Source: Trinickia dabaoshanensis (GTDB taxonomy: Bacteria; Pseudomonadota; Gammaproteobacteria; Burkholderiales; Burkholderiaceae). From it: a DNA stretch of 64,000 nucleotides. Shown here piece after piece: positions 53,545-61,670 of the stretch. The notes under the pieces were generated by a model that ran no database searches, was not told the origin of the DNA, and saw nothing but the letters and a program-made list of their open reading frames with translations. Numbering within the stretch: position 1 is the first letter of the stretch; every line of letters starts with the position of its first letter. Made by a program: the position numbers and the translations under genes. Where the stretch lies: NCBI RefSeq assembly GCF_002879885.1, contig NZ_PNYA01000020.1, forward strand, positions 62,001-126,000, read 5' to 3'.

Positions 53545-54711
53545 ATGAGTGAAGCAGTGAAGGAAGCGCCGGCCGCCGGCACGTTCAAGCCGAAGAAGTC
53601 GGTCGCGCTTTCGGGTGTGACGGCCGGCAACACGGCGCTGTGCACGGTCGGCCGCACCGGCAACGATTTGCATTACCGCGGCTACGACATTCTCGACGTC
53701 GCCACCACGTGCGAATTCGAGGAAATCGCTCACCTGCTCGTGCACGAGAAACTGCCGACCGCCGCCGAACTGACGGCCTACAAGAAGAAACTGAAGGCGT
53801 TGCGCGGCCTGCCCGCGAACTTGAAAGCCGCGCTCGAATGGATCCCGGCCTCCGCCCATCCGATGGACGTGATGCGCACGGGCGTGTCGATCCTCGGCAC
53901 CGTGCTGCCCGAGAAGGACGACCACAACATCGCCGGTGCGCGCGACATCGCCGACCGCCTGATGGCCTCGCTCGGCTCGATGCTGCTTTATTGGTATCAC
54001 TACTCGCACAACGGCCGCCGCATCGAGGTGGAAACGGACGACGATTCGATCGGCGGCCATTTCCTGCACCTGCTGCACGGCAAGACGCCGTCGAAATCGT
54101 GGGTCGAGGCGATGCACACGTCGCTGATCCTGTACGCCGAACACGAATTCAACGCCTCGACCTTCACGGGCCGCGTCATCGCCGGCACGGGCTCGGACAT
54201 GTATTCGGCGATCACGGGCGCGATCGGCGCACTGCGCGGACCGAAGCACGGCGGCGCGAACGAAGTCGCCTTCGAGATCCAGTCGCGCTACGCCTCGCCC
54301 GACGACGCCGAGGCCGATATCCGCCGCCGTGTCGAAAACAAGGAAGTCGTGATCGGCTTCGGCCACCCCGTCTATACGATCTCCGACCCGCGCAACAAGG
54401 TCATCAAAGAGGTCGCGCGCAAGTTGTCCAAGGAAGCCGAAGACGCGCGCCTGTTCAACATCGCCGAGCGTCTCGAATCGGTCATGTGGGATGCGAAAAA
54501 GATGTTTCCGAATTTGGACTGGTTCAGCGCCGTGTCTTATCACATGATGGGCGTGCCGACGGCCATGTTCACGCCGCTGTTCGTGATCTCGCGCACGTCG
54601 GGTTGGAGCGCGCACGTCATCGAGCAACGCATCGACAACAAGATCATCCGCCCGAGCGCCAACTACACGGGACCGGAAAATCTGAAGTTCGTGCCGATCG
54701 GCAAGCGCTGA
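53545..54711 (+). CDS. prpC: 2-methylcitrate synthase
   Basis: 388 residues from ATG 53545. It is a citrate-synthase-family protein of the short bacterial type: LHYRGYDI near the N-terminus, GPKHGGANE with His235, GFGHPVYT with His274, and the catalytic Asp325 in [10 protein letters not shown]. It condenses propionyl-CoA with oxaloacetate. Its position between prpB and the rest of the operon supports the methylcitrate rather than citrate role. A perfect hairpin (54724-54753) follows the stop codon. Confidence 0.95.
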   Translation: MSEAVKEAPAAGTFKPKKSVALSGVTAGNTALCTVGRTGNDLHYRGYDILDVATTCEFEEIAHLLVHEKLPTAAELTAYKKKLKALRGLPANLKAALEWIPASAHPMDVMRTGVSILGTVLPEKDDHNIAGARDIADRLMASLGSMLLYWYHYSHNGRRIEVETDDDSIGGHFLHLLHGKTPSKSWVEAMHTSLILYAEHEFNASTFTGRVIAGTGSDMYSAITGAIGALRGPKHGGANEVAFEIQSRYASPDDAEADIRRRVENKEVVIGFGHPVYTISDPRNKVIKEVARKLSKEAEDARLFNIAERLESVMWDAKKMFPNLDWFSAVSYHMMGVPTAMFTPLFVISRTSGWSAHVIEQRIDNKIIRPSANYTGPENLKFVPIGKR

Positions 54712-54723
54712 TTCGAAGCATCG

Positions 54724-54753
54724 AGCGGGCCCGCGCGCGATCATGGGCCCGCT
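54724..54753 (+). repeat. Intra-operon hairpin between prpC and the ligase gene
   Basis: AGCGGGCCC (54724-54732) and GGGCCCGCT (54745-54753) pair perfectly around a 12-base loop. No T-run follows, so it is more likely a partial terminator or mRNA-stability element. Confidence 0.55.
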
Positions 54754-54785
54754 ATCGCGGTATCGCTAAGGTGGGGAGACAAATC

Positions 54786-56429
54786 ATGAGCACACATATG
54801 TACGAAGCGGGCCTCGATAAGAACGCCGCGAACTTCGCGGCACTCACGCCGCTCACGTTCATCGAGCGCGCGGCGAGCGTCTATCCGAACCGTCTCGCCG
54901 TCGTGCACGGGGACGTTCGCCGGACCTGGCAGGAGACCTACGCGCGAACGCGCCGCCTCGCGTCGGCGCTCGTCGCGCGCGGCATCAAGCCCGGCGATAC
55001 CGTCGCGGTCATGCTGCCCAATACCCCTGCCATGGTCGAGGCTCATTTCGGCATCCCGATGATGGGAGCCGTGCTCAATACGCTCAATACCCGCCTGGAC
55101 GCCGCCACGCTCGCCTTCATGCTCAATCACGGGGAAGCGAAAGCCATACTCGTCGATCGCGAGTTCTCCGATCTGATGCGCTCGGTACTGCCCACGGTGG
55201 AGCGACCGATTCTCGTCGTGGATGTGGACGATGCGCTCTATACCGGACCGGGCGAGCGCCTCGGTCAGATAGAGTACGAAGCGTTGCTCGAAAGCGGTGA
55301 TCCGCAATTCGCTTGGCAGCCGCCGGGCGACGAATGGGACGCCATCAGCCTGAACTACACTTCCGGCACCACCGGCAACCCGAAAGGCGTCGTCTATCAT
55401 CACCGCGGCGCCTATACGGCCGCGATCAGCGCGATCCTCGAATGGGACATGCCCAAGCACGCCGTCTATCTGTGGACGCTGCCGATGTTCCACTGCAATG
55501 GATGGACGTTCCCGTGGGCCGTGGCGGCGCGCGCGGGCGTGAACGTCTGTCTGCGTAAAGTCGATGCGAAAGCGATCTTCGATCTCATTCGCAGCGAGCG
55601 CGTCACCCATTATTGCGGCGCGCCGATCGTGCACAACCTGCTCGTGAACGCCCCCGACGAACTCAAGGCGGGCATCTCCCACCGCGTGAGCGCGATGGTG
55701 GCCGGGGCGGCACCGCCCGCTGCGCTGATCGAAAGCCTCGAGCGGCTCGGCTTCGAACTCACGCATGTGTACGGTCTCACCGAAGTGTACGGGCCCGCCT
55801 CGGTGTGTCCGCAGCAAGAAGACTGGGCAGGCCTCGACATCGGCGAGCGTGCGCGTTTGAATGCGCGCCAAGGCGTGCGCTATCACCTTCAGGACGGCTG
55901 CACCGTGCTCGATCCCGACACGATGAAGCCCGTCCCGGCGGACGGCGAAACGATCGGCGAAATCATGTTCCGCGGCAACATCACGATGAAGGGCTACCTG
56001 AAAAACCCGACGGCGACGGACGAAGCCTTCCGCGGCGGCTGGTTTCATACGGGCGATCTCGGCGTCACCTACCCCGACGGCTACATCCGCATCAAGGACC
56101 GCAGCAAGGACATCATCATCTCGGGCGGCGAAAACATCTCCAGTATCGAGATCGAAGACGTGCTATACCGGCATCCCGCCGTGATGGCGGCGGCCGTGGT
56201 GGCCAAGCCCGATCCGCGCTGGGGCGAAACGCCGTGCGCGTTCGTCGAATTGAAGACCGGCGCCACCGTAACCGCCGCCGACTTGATCGCGCATTGCAAG
56301 GCGCACCTCGCGGGCTTCAAGGTGCCGCGTGCGATCGAGTTCGTGGAGTTGCCGAAAACCTCCACGGGCAAGATACAGAAATTCGAACTGCGCAAGCTGG
56401 CGAAGTCCGTGTCCGCTATCGACGTATGA
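54786..56429 (+). CDS. Acyl-CoA synthetase (AMP-forming), short-/medium-chain acyl-CoA or methylmercaptopropionyl-CoA ligase type
   Basis: 547 residues from ATG 54786 (GGGGAG upstream). ANL-family motifs: LNYTSGTTGNPKGVVYHHRG (P-loop), HVYGLTEVYGPA, GWFHTGDLGV, DRSKDIIISGGENISSIEIE and the C-terminal catalytic lysine in TSTGKIQKFE. The sequence is of the DmdB / plant-AAE-like branch, not the PrpE (acetyl-CoA-synthetase-like) branch normally linked to prp operons. In this position it could activate propionate or another short acid to feed PrpC. It has hairpins on both sides, which may mark an insertion into a standard prpBC-acnD-prpF operon. Confidence 0.88.
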   Translation: MSTHMYEAGLDKNAANFAALTPLTFIERAASVYPNRLAVVHGDVRRTWQETYARTRRLASALVARGIKPGDTVAVMLPNTPAMVEAHFGIPMMGAVLNTLNTRLDAATLAFMLNHGEAKAILVDREFSDLMRSVLPTVERPILVVDVDDALYTGPGERLGQIEYEALLESGDPQFAWQPPGDEWDAISLNYTSGTTGNPKGVVYHHRGAYTAAISAILEWDMPKHAVYLWTLPMFHCNGWTFPWAVAARAGVNVCLRKVDAKAIFDLIRSERVTHYCGAPIVHNLLVNAPDELKAGISHRVSAMVAGAAPPAALIESLERLGFELTHVYGLTEVYGPASVCPQQEDWAGLDIGERARLNARQGVRYHLQDGCTVLDPDTMKPVPADGETIGEIMFRGNITMKGYLKNPTATDEAFRGGWFHTGDLGVTYPDGYIRIKDRSKDIIISGGENISSIEIEDVLYRHPAVMAAAVVAKPDPRWGETPCAFVELKTGATVTAADLIAHCKAHLAGFKVPRAIEFVELPKTSTGKIQKFELRKLAKSVSAIDV

Positions 56430-56467
56430 CGCGGCCTGCCTAGCCGCACTATCAACCCTTTCTTTGA

Positions 56468-56487
56468 GCCCCGCGTGCCCGCGGGGC
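56468..56487 (+). repeat. Intra-operon hairpin between the ligase gene and acnD
   Basis: GCCCCGCG (56468-56475) and CGCGGGGC (56480-56487) pair perfectly around TGCC, 17 bases before the acnD start. It has no T-run and could reduce or tune acnD translation or stabilise the upstream mRNA. Confidence 0.55.
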
Positions 56488-56504
56488 CGACCTTCGCTCG
56501 ACGC

Positions 56505-59102
56505 ATGATGAACTCTGACTACCGTAAAGCATTGCCCGGCACCGGGCTCGACTATTTCGACGCGCGCTCGGCCGTGGAAGCGATTTCGAAGGGCGCGTAC
56601 GATACCCTCCCCTATACGTCGCGCGTCTTCGCGGAAAATCTAGTGCGTCGTTGCGAGCCGTCGCTTCTGACCGATGCGCTCAAGCAATTGATCGAACGCA
56701 AACGCGAACTCGACTTTCCGTGGTTTCCGGCACGCGTCGTGTGCCACGACATCCTCGGCCAAACCGCCTTCGTCGATCTCGCGGGTCTGCGCGACGCCAT
56801 CGCCGCGCGCGGCGGCGATCCCGCGCTCGTCAATCCCGTCGTGCCGACGCAGCTCGTCGTGGACCACTCGCTGGCCGTCGAATGCGGCGGCTTCGACAAG
56901 GACGCGTTTGCGAAGAATCGGGCGATCGAAGACCGTCGCAACGAGGACCGCTTCCACTTCATCGATTGGACGAAAAAAGCGTTCAAGAACGTCGATGTCA
57001 TCCCGCCCGGCAACGGCATCTTGCATCAAATCAACCTCGAGCGCATGAGCCCGGTCGTGCAGGTGCAAGACGGCGTGGCCTACCCCGACACGCTCGTCGG
57101 CACCGACTCGCATACGCCGATGGTGGATGCGCTCGGCGTGATCGCCGTCGGCGTCGGCGGCCTCGAGGCCGAGAGCGTCATGCTCGGCCGCGCCTCGTGG
57201 ATGCGGCTGCCCGATATCGTCGGCGTCCAGTTGACGGGCGAGCGCCAGCCCGGCATCACGGCCACCGATATCGTGCTCGCGCTGACCGAATTCCTGCGCA
57301 AGGAAAAGGTCGTATCGGCTTATCTGGAGTTCTACGGCGAAGGTGCCTCGCGACTGACGCTCGGCGACCGCGCGACGATCGCCAACATGGCGCCCGAATT
57401 CGGCGCGACGGCGGCGATGTTCTACATCGACGATCAAACGATCCGCTATCTGAAGCTCACGGGCCGCGACGATAAGCTCGTCAAGCTCGTCGAAACGTAT
57501 GCGAAGGAAGCGGGACTGTGGGCCGATACGCTCTCGCGCGCGCAATACGAGCGCGTGCTGCGCTTCGACCTGTCGAGCGTGACGCGCAATATCGCGGGCC
57601 CCTCGAACCCGCACCGCCGCGTACCGACGAGCGAACTCGCCGCGCGCGGCATCAGCGGCAAGGTGGAAAATGAGCCGGGCAAGATGCCGGACGGCGCCGT
57701 CATCATCGCCGCCATCACGAGTTGCACGAACACGAACAACCCGCGCAACATGATCGCGGCCGGCTTGCTCGCCCGCAACGCCAATCGGCTGGGGCTCGTT
57801 CGCAAGCCGTGGGTGAAGAGTTCGCTGGCCCCGGGATCGAAGGCGGTCACGCTCTATTTGGAAGCGGCCGGCCTCATGCCGGAGCTCGAAAAGCTCGGCT
57901 TCGGCGTCGTCGCTTACGCTTGCACGTCGTGCAATGGCATGTCGGGTGCGCTCGACCCCGTCATTCAGAAGGAAATCGTCGATCGCGATCTGTATGCGAC
58001 GGCCGTACTGTCCGGCAACCGCAACTTCGACGGCCGCATCCATCCCTACGCGAAGCAAGCGTTCCTCGCCTCGCCGCCGCTCGTCGTCGCTTATGCGATC
58101 GCCGGCACGATCCGCTTCGACATCGAGAAAGATGCGCTCGGCGTAGATAGCAACGGCAAGCCGATCACGCTGAAGGATCTGTGGCCGTCCGATGAGGAGA
58201 TCGACGCCGTGGTGGAAGCGAGCGTGAAGCCCGAGCAGTTCCGGCGCGTATACGAACCGATGTTCGCAATCGCCGCGCAGCAAGGGCCGATGGCCGATCC
58301 GCTCTACGATTGGCGGCCGCAAAGCACCTACATCCGCCGCCCGCCGTACTGGGAAGGTGCCTTGGCAGGCGAACGCGCCCTGAAGGGCATGCGCGCGCTC
58401 GCCGTGCTCGGCGACAACATCACGACCGATCACATCTCGCCGTCGAACGCGATCATGCGCGCGAGCGCGGCGGGCGAGTATCTCGAGAAAATGGGTCTTC
58501 CCGAGGAAGACTTCAATTCGTACGCGACGCACCGCGGCGATCACCTGACCGCTCAACGCGCGACGTTCGCCAATCCGACGCTGAAGAACGAGATGGCGGT
58601 CGAGAACGGCCAAGTCAAGACGGGCTCGCTGGCGCGTATCGAACCCGAAGGCAAGGTCACCCGCATGTGGGAAGCCATCGAGACGTACATGGAGCGCAAG
58701 CAGCCGCTGATCATCATCGCCGGTGCCGATTACGGCCAAGGCTCGTCGCGCGACTGGGCGGCCAAGGGCGTGCGTCTCGCCGGCGTGGAAGCGATCGTCG
58801 CCGAAGGGTTCGAGCGGATTCACCGCACCAACCTCGTCGGCATGGGTGTGCTGCCGCTCGAATTCAAACCCGGCACGAATCGCCAAACGCTCGGCATCGA
58901 CGGTACCGAGACGTTCGACGTGATCGGCGAGCGCACGCCGCGCACCGATCTCACGCTCGTGATCCAACGCAAGAACGGCGATCGCGTCAGCGTGCCGGTG
59001 ACCTGCCGGCTCGATACCGCCGAGGAAGTTTCGATCTACGAAGCAGGCGGTGTGCTGCAGCGTTTCGCGCAAGATTTTCTGGAATCATCGGCTGCGGCAT
59101 AA
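56505..59102 (+). CDS. acnD: Fe/S-dependent 2-methylcitrate dehydratase (AcnD)
   Basis: 865 residues from ATG 56505; ATG 56508 and GTG 56475 are alternatives, and no strong ribosome-binding site is visible. Aconitase-superfamily signatures: VVDHSLAVE, GTDSHTPMVDALGVIAVGVGG, the 4Fe-4S cysteines Cys407 (SCTNTNNP), Cys473 and Cys476 (CTSCNG), and the swivelling domain with GADYGQGSSRDWAAKG. The order prpBC-acnD-prpF distinguishes it from housekeeping AcnA. AcnD dehydrates 2-methylcitrate to an aconitate isomer that PrpF must isomerise, replacing PrpD. It is iron- and oxygen-sensitive through the cluster. Confidence 0.95.
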   Translation: MMNSDYRKALPGTGLDYFDARSAVEAISKGAYDTLPYTSRVFAENLVRRCEPSLLTDALKQLIERKRELDFPWFPARVVCHDILGQTAFVDLAGLRDAIAARGGDPALVNPVVPTQLVVDHSLAVECGGFDKDAFAKNRAIEDRRNEDRFHFIDWTKKAFKNVDVIPPGNGILHQINLERMSPVVQVQDGVAYPDTLVGTDSHTPMVDALGVIAVGVGGLEAESVMLGRASWMRLPDIVGVQLTGERQPGITATDIVLALTEFLRKEKVVSAYLEFYGEGASRLTLGDRATIANMAPEFGATAAMFYIDDQTIRYLKLTGRDDKLVKLVETYAKEAGLWADTLSRAQYERVLRFDLSSVTRNIAGPSNPHRRVPTSELAARGISGKVENEPGKMPDGAVIIAAITSCTNTNNPRNMIAAGLLARNANRLGLVRKPWVKSSLAPGSKAVTLYLEAAGLMPELEKLGFGVVAYACTSCNGMSGALDPVIQKEIVDRDLYATAVLSGNRNFDGRIHPYAKQAFLASPPLVVAYAIAGTIRFDIEKDALGVDSNGKPITLKDLWPSDEEIDAVVEASVKPEQFRRVYEPMFAIAAQQGPMADPLYDWRPQSTYIRRPPYWEGALAGERALKGMRALAVLGDNITTDHISPSNAIMRASAAGEYLEKMGLPEEDFNSYATHRGDHLTAQRATFANPTLKNEMAVENGQVKTGSLARIEPEGKVTRMWEAIETYMERKQPLIIIAGADYGQGSSRDWAAKGVRLAGVEAIVAEGFERIHRTNLVGMGVLPLEFKPGTNRQTLGIDGTETFDVIGERTPRTDLTLVIQRKNGDRVSVPVTCRLDTAEEVSIYEAGGVLQRFAQDFLESSAAA

Positions 59103-59120
59103 CGAAAGGACCACATACGA

Positions 59121-60302
59121 ATGGCTCATTTACCGCAAATCAAGGTGCCCGCCGTCTATATGCGCGGCGGCACCAGCAAGGGCGTATTCTTCCGGCTGCA
59201 AGACCTGCCCGAGGCCGCTCAAGTGCCGGGCGCCGCGCGTGACGCTCTGCTCATGCGCGTGATCGGCAGCCCCGATCCCTATGGAAAACATACCGATGGC
59301 ATGGGTGGCGCGACCTCGAGCACGAGCAAGACGGTCATCATTTCGAAGAGCGCGCGGCCCGATCACGACGTCGATTATTTGTTCGGGCAAGTGTCCATCG
59401 ATAAGCCTTTTATCGATTGGACCGGCAACTGCGGCAACCTATCGGCCGCGGTGGGACCGTTTGCGATCGCGAACGGTTTGATCGATACCGCTCGCATTCC
59501 GCGCGACGGCATCGCGACCGTGCGCATCTGGCAAGCCAACATCGGCAAGACGATCGTCGCGCACGTGCCGATGACGGACGGCGCCGTGCAAGAGACCGGC
59601 GACTTCGAACTCGACGGCGTGACCTTCCCCGCAGCGGAAGTCGCGCTCGAGTTCATGGACCCGGCCGCCGACGAAGGCGACGGCGGCGGCGCCATGTTTC
59701 CGACGGGAAGCGTCATCGACGACTTGGAGGTCCCCGGCATCGGTACGCTGAAGGCGACGATGATCAATGCGGGCATTCCGACGATCTTCGTCGAAGCCGA
59801 GGCGATCGGCTACAAAGGCACCGAGCTTCAAGACGCGATCAATAGCGACGACAAGGCGCTAGCCATGTTCGAGACGATCCGTGCACATGGCGCCTTGCGT
59901 ATGGGTCTCATCGAACGCTTGGAAGACATCTCCAAGCGACAGCACACGCCAAAGGTGGCCTTCGTCGCGAAGCCGGCCGGCTACGTCGCTTCGAGCGGCA
60001 AACAAGTCGGCGCCGCCGATGTCGATCTACTCGTACGCGCCATGTCGATGGGCAAGCTGCACCACGCGATGATGGGCACCGCCGCCGTCGCGATCGGCAC
60101 CGCGGCCGCGATTCCGGGCACGCTCGTCAACCTGGCGGCCGGCGGCGGCGAGAAAGAGGCCGTGCGATTCGGTCATCCTTCGGGAACGCTGCGTGTCGGT
60201 GCGCAAGCGGCCCTCGTCGATGGGCAATGGGTCGTCAAGAAGGCATTGATGAGCCGCAGTGCGCGCGTACTGATGGAAGGTTGGGTGCGCGTGCCGGGTT
60301 GA
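59121..60302 (+). CDS. prpF: 2-methylaconitate cis-trans isomerase PrpF
   Basis: 393 residues from ATG 59121 with GAAAGGA upstream. PrpF/diaminopimelate-epimerase-like fold with the typical N-terminus VYMRGGTSKGVFF, GGATSSTSKT, WTGNCGNLSAAVGPFAI, a central INAGIPTIFVEA and the C-terminal LMEGWVRVPG. It converts the AcnD product so that PrpB-pathway flux can continue. It is the last gene of the operon, 18 bp after acnD, and ends before a strong hairpin. Confidence 0.95.
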   Translation: MAHLPQIKVPAVYMRGGTSKGVFFRLQDLPEAAQVPGAARDALLMRVIGSPDPYGKHTDGMGGATSSTSKTVIISKSARPDHDVDYLFGQVSIDKPFIDWTGNCGNLSAAVGPFAIANGLIDTARIPRDGIATVRIWQANIGKTIVAHVPMTDGAVQETGDFELDGVTFPAAEVALEFMDPAADEGDGGGAMFPTGSVIDDLEVPGIGTLKATMINAGIPTIFVEAEAIGYKGTELQDAINSDDKALAMFETIRAHGALRMGLIERLEDISKRQHTPKVAFVAKPAGYVASSGKQVGAADVDLLVRAMSMGKLHHAMMGTAAVAIGTAAAIPGTLVNLAAGGGEKEAVRFGHPSGTLRVGAQAALVDGQWVVKKALMSRSARVLMEGWVRVPG

Positions 60303-60323
60303 GCGCGGGCTAGCGTCTATTCC

Positions 60324-60353
60324 GAGGGCCCATCGTTCGACGACGGGGCCCTC
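60324..60353. terminator. Bidirectional terminator between prpF and the BamE-like gene
   Basis: GAGGGCCC (60324-60331) pairs with GGGCCCTC (60346-60353), with ATCGT/ACGA pairing inside the loop. It fills the space between two converging stop codons. Confidence 0.6.
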
Positions 60354-60358
60354 CGCAA

Positions 60359-60916
60359 TCAACGCCCCCGCAAGATATCCGAGCGCGACATCGTATACAC
60401 GTGCCCCGACGCATCGAAGTGCACGTTGAAAAACGCATCGCCCGATACGCCGCCTTCCTGCCACTTCCAACTCCACACCGTTTCCGGCTTCAAGCGATAA
60501 ACGCTCACCTCGCCCGGCTTGCCGAGCAGTTCGCGCACTTCGGCTTGCGTCATTCCGATCCGCACCTTCGCGAAGTTTTCCGCGGTCAGCACCTGGGTGA
60601 CCGCGGCGAGCTTGCCGTTCGGGTCGATATCCACCATGTACGTCGTCGTGCCTTGCGGCCCGCGCGGGTACTCGAGGCGCTTGGAGCCGTCCGGGCGCGT
60701 GCGCTCCGTCTCGGGCGCCCCCATTTGATCGAGAACTTGCGCCTCGGTGGCCACGCCCGGCGTGAGCCCTCGCAATAGCCACGCATCCGGCTTGATCGCG
60801 TTCAGGAACGCTTTGAGTTTTCCCATCGCAAGCTCGCCTTCACGATCGTCGCATGCCGTCAGCGCGAGCGATGCGCACAGGCAAGCCGTCATCAACAGTC
60901 CGGGTTTGGTTCTCAT
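60359..60916 (-). CDS. BamE/SmpA-OmlA-like lipoprotein
   Basis: 185 residues from ATG 60916. Signal peptide with lipobox LTAC (lipid Cys22), then two helix-beta units resembling the SmpA/OmlA (BamE) fold: GLTPGVATEAQVLDQMGAP about 49-67 and KVRIGMTQAEVRELLGKPGEV about 116-136, each followed by a strand-rich part (RLEYPRGPQGTTTYMVDI and WSWKWQEGG, then DAFFNVHFDASG). BamE itself has one such unit and is shorter. It is probably an outer-membrane lipoprotein facing the periplasm. It converges on prpF and has no obvious partner. Confidence 0.8.
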   Translation of the reverse strand: MRTKPGLLMTACLCASLALTACDDREGELAMGKLKAFLNAIKPDAWLLRGLTPGVATEAQVLDQMGAPETERTRPDGSKRLEYPRGPQGTTTYMVDIDPNGKLAAVTQVLTAENFAKVRIGMTQAEVRELLGKPGEVSVYRLKPETVWSWKWQEGGVSGDAFFNVHFDASGHVYTMSRSDILRGR

Positions 60917-61165
60917 CTGTCATCCACAACATCGCGGCATCGCTCGGGCGATGGATGCGCAAGCATAGCGCACCGGCACGCTTAACGTCCCCTCCCATTC
61001 TCAAGAATTGGAGAGGCGTAGATCGTGTGTCGCCGCCGGCATACACGTAAGCGATTCGTCACACGGCTTACGTTTTGTCACTAGAGCAGGGTCAACTCGC
61101 GTCGTCGCGCCAACGTTAAACCGGCAGCGCTGAACTTTCTCAGCCGCCCTACAAGGAGTTCACAC

Positions 61166-61555
61166 ATGAAGACGATGTTCGCCGCTCTCGCTTCCGCCCT
61201 GCTCGTTTCGACGGCTTTCGCACAAACCGCCGCACCTGCACCGTCCACCAACGCTGCAACGAGCGCCTCGGCTTCGGCGCCGGCCGGCCAAGCCAACCTG
61301 AAAGCCAGCACCGCGGTAAAAAGCGACACGTTGAAGGCCGATACGGCTTCGACCGATGCCGCTACGGCAAACGAGAAAGCGTCCACGAAGGAACACACGG
61401 CTAAGAAATCGGCAGCGCACGCGAAGAAGATGCACGCGCACAAGATGAGCAAGAAGAACGAAGGCGCCGCAGCCGGCGCGGAGAAGAACGATACGTCGGC
61501 AAAGGCCGATTCGAAGGCTGATACGAAGGCCGATACGGCCACGAAGGCGCAGTAA
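61166..61555 (+). CDS. Secreted Ala/Lys/Thr-rich small protein
   Basis: 129 residues from ATG 61166, with AAGGAG at 61153-61158. A signal peptide (MFAALASALLVSTAFAQT) is followed by a low-complexity chain of Ala, Lys, Ser, Thr and Asp with repeated ADTASTDAATAN and ADSKADTKADTATKA segments and a His/Lys block (SAAHAKKMHAHKMSKKN). It resembles small periplasmic acid-shock-like or histone-like proteins in composition only; no family is assigned. It would be basic and mostly disordered. A strong terminator follows. Confidence 0.7.
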   Translation: MKTMFAALASALLVSTAFAQTAAPAPSTNAATSASASAPAGQANLKASTAVKSDTLKADTASTDAATANEKASTKEHTAKKSAAHAKKMHAHKMSKKNEGAAAGAEKNDTSAKADSKADTKADTATKAQ

Positions 61556-61613
61556 GGCCAACGGGCTAAGGCAGCTACCGGCACGCTGCTCTATAACGCC
61601 GGAGATGCCTTTA

Positions 61614-61641
61614 GGGCGGGCCTGCGGGCTCGCCCGTTTTT
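61614..61641 (+). terminator. Rho-independent terminator
   Basis: GGGCGGGC (61614-61621) pairs with GCTCGCCC (61628-61635), one G-U pair, loop CTGCGG, followed by GTTTTTG. It is 59 bp after the small secreted protein gene and 30 bp from the converging oxidase stop. Confidence 0.8.
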
Positions 61642-61670
61642 GCGTGTCGAGTTTGCGTATCGAATCGAGG

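Noticed and set aside
53640-54785. Upstream extension of the acyl-CoA ligase frame through prpC
   Set aside because: Overlaps prpC in another frame and lacks similarity; ATG 54786 has a strong ribosome-binding site and fits the family start.
56640-59072. 810-codon open frame opposite acnD
   Set aside because: Antisense shadow produced by the codon bias of acnD; composition is implausible and no family is seen.
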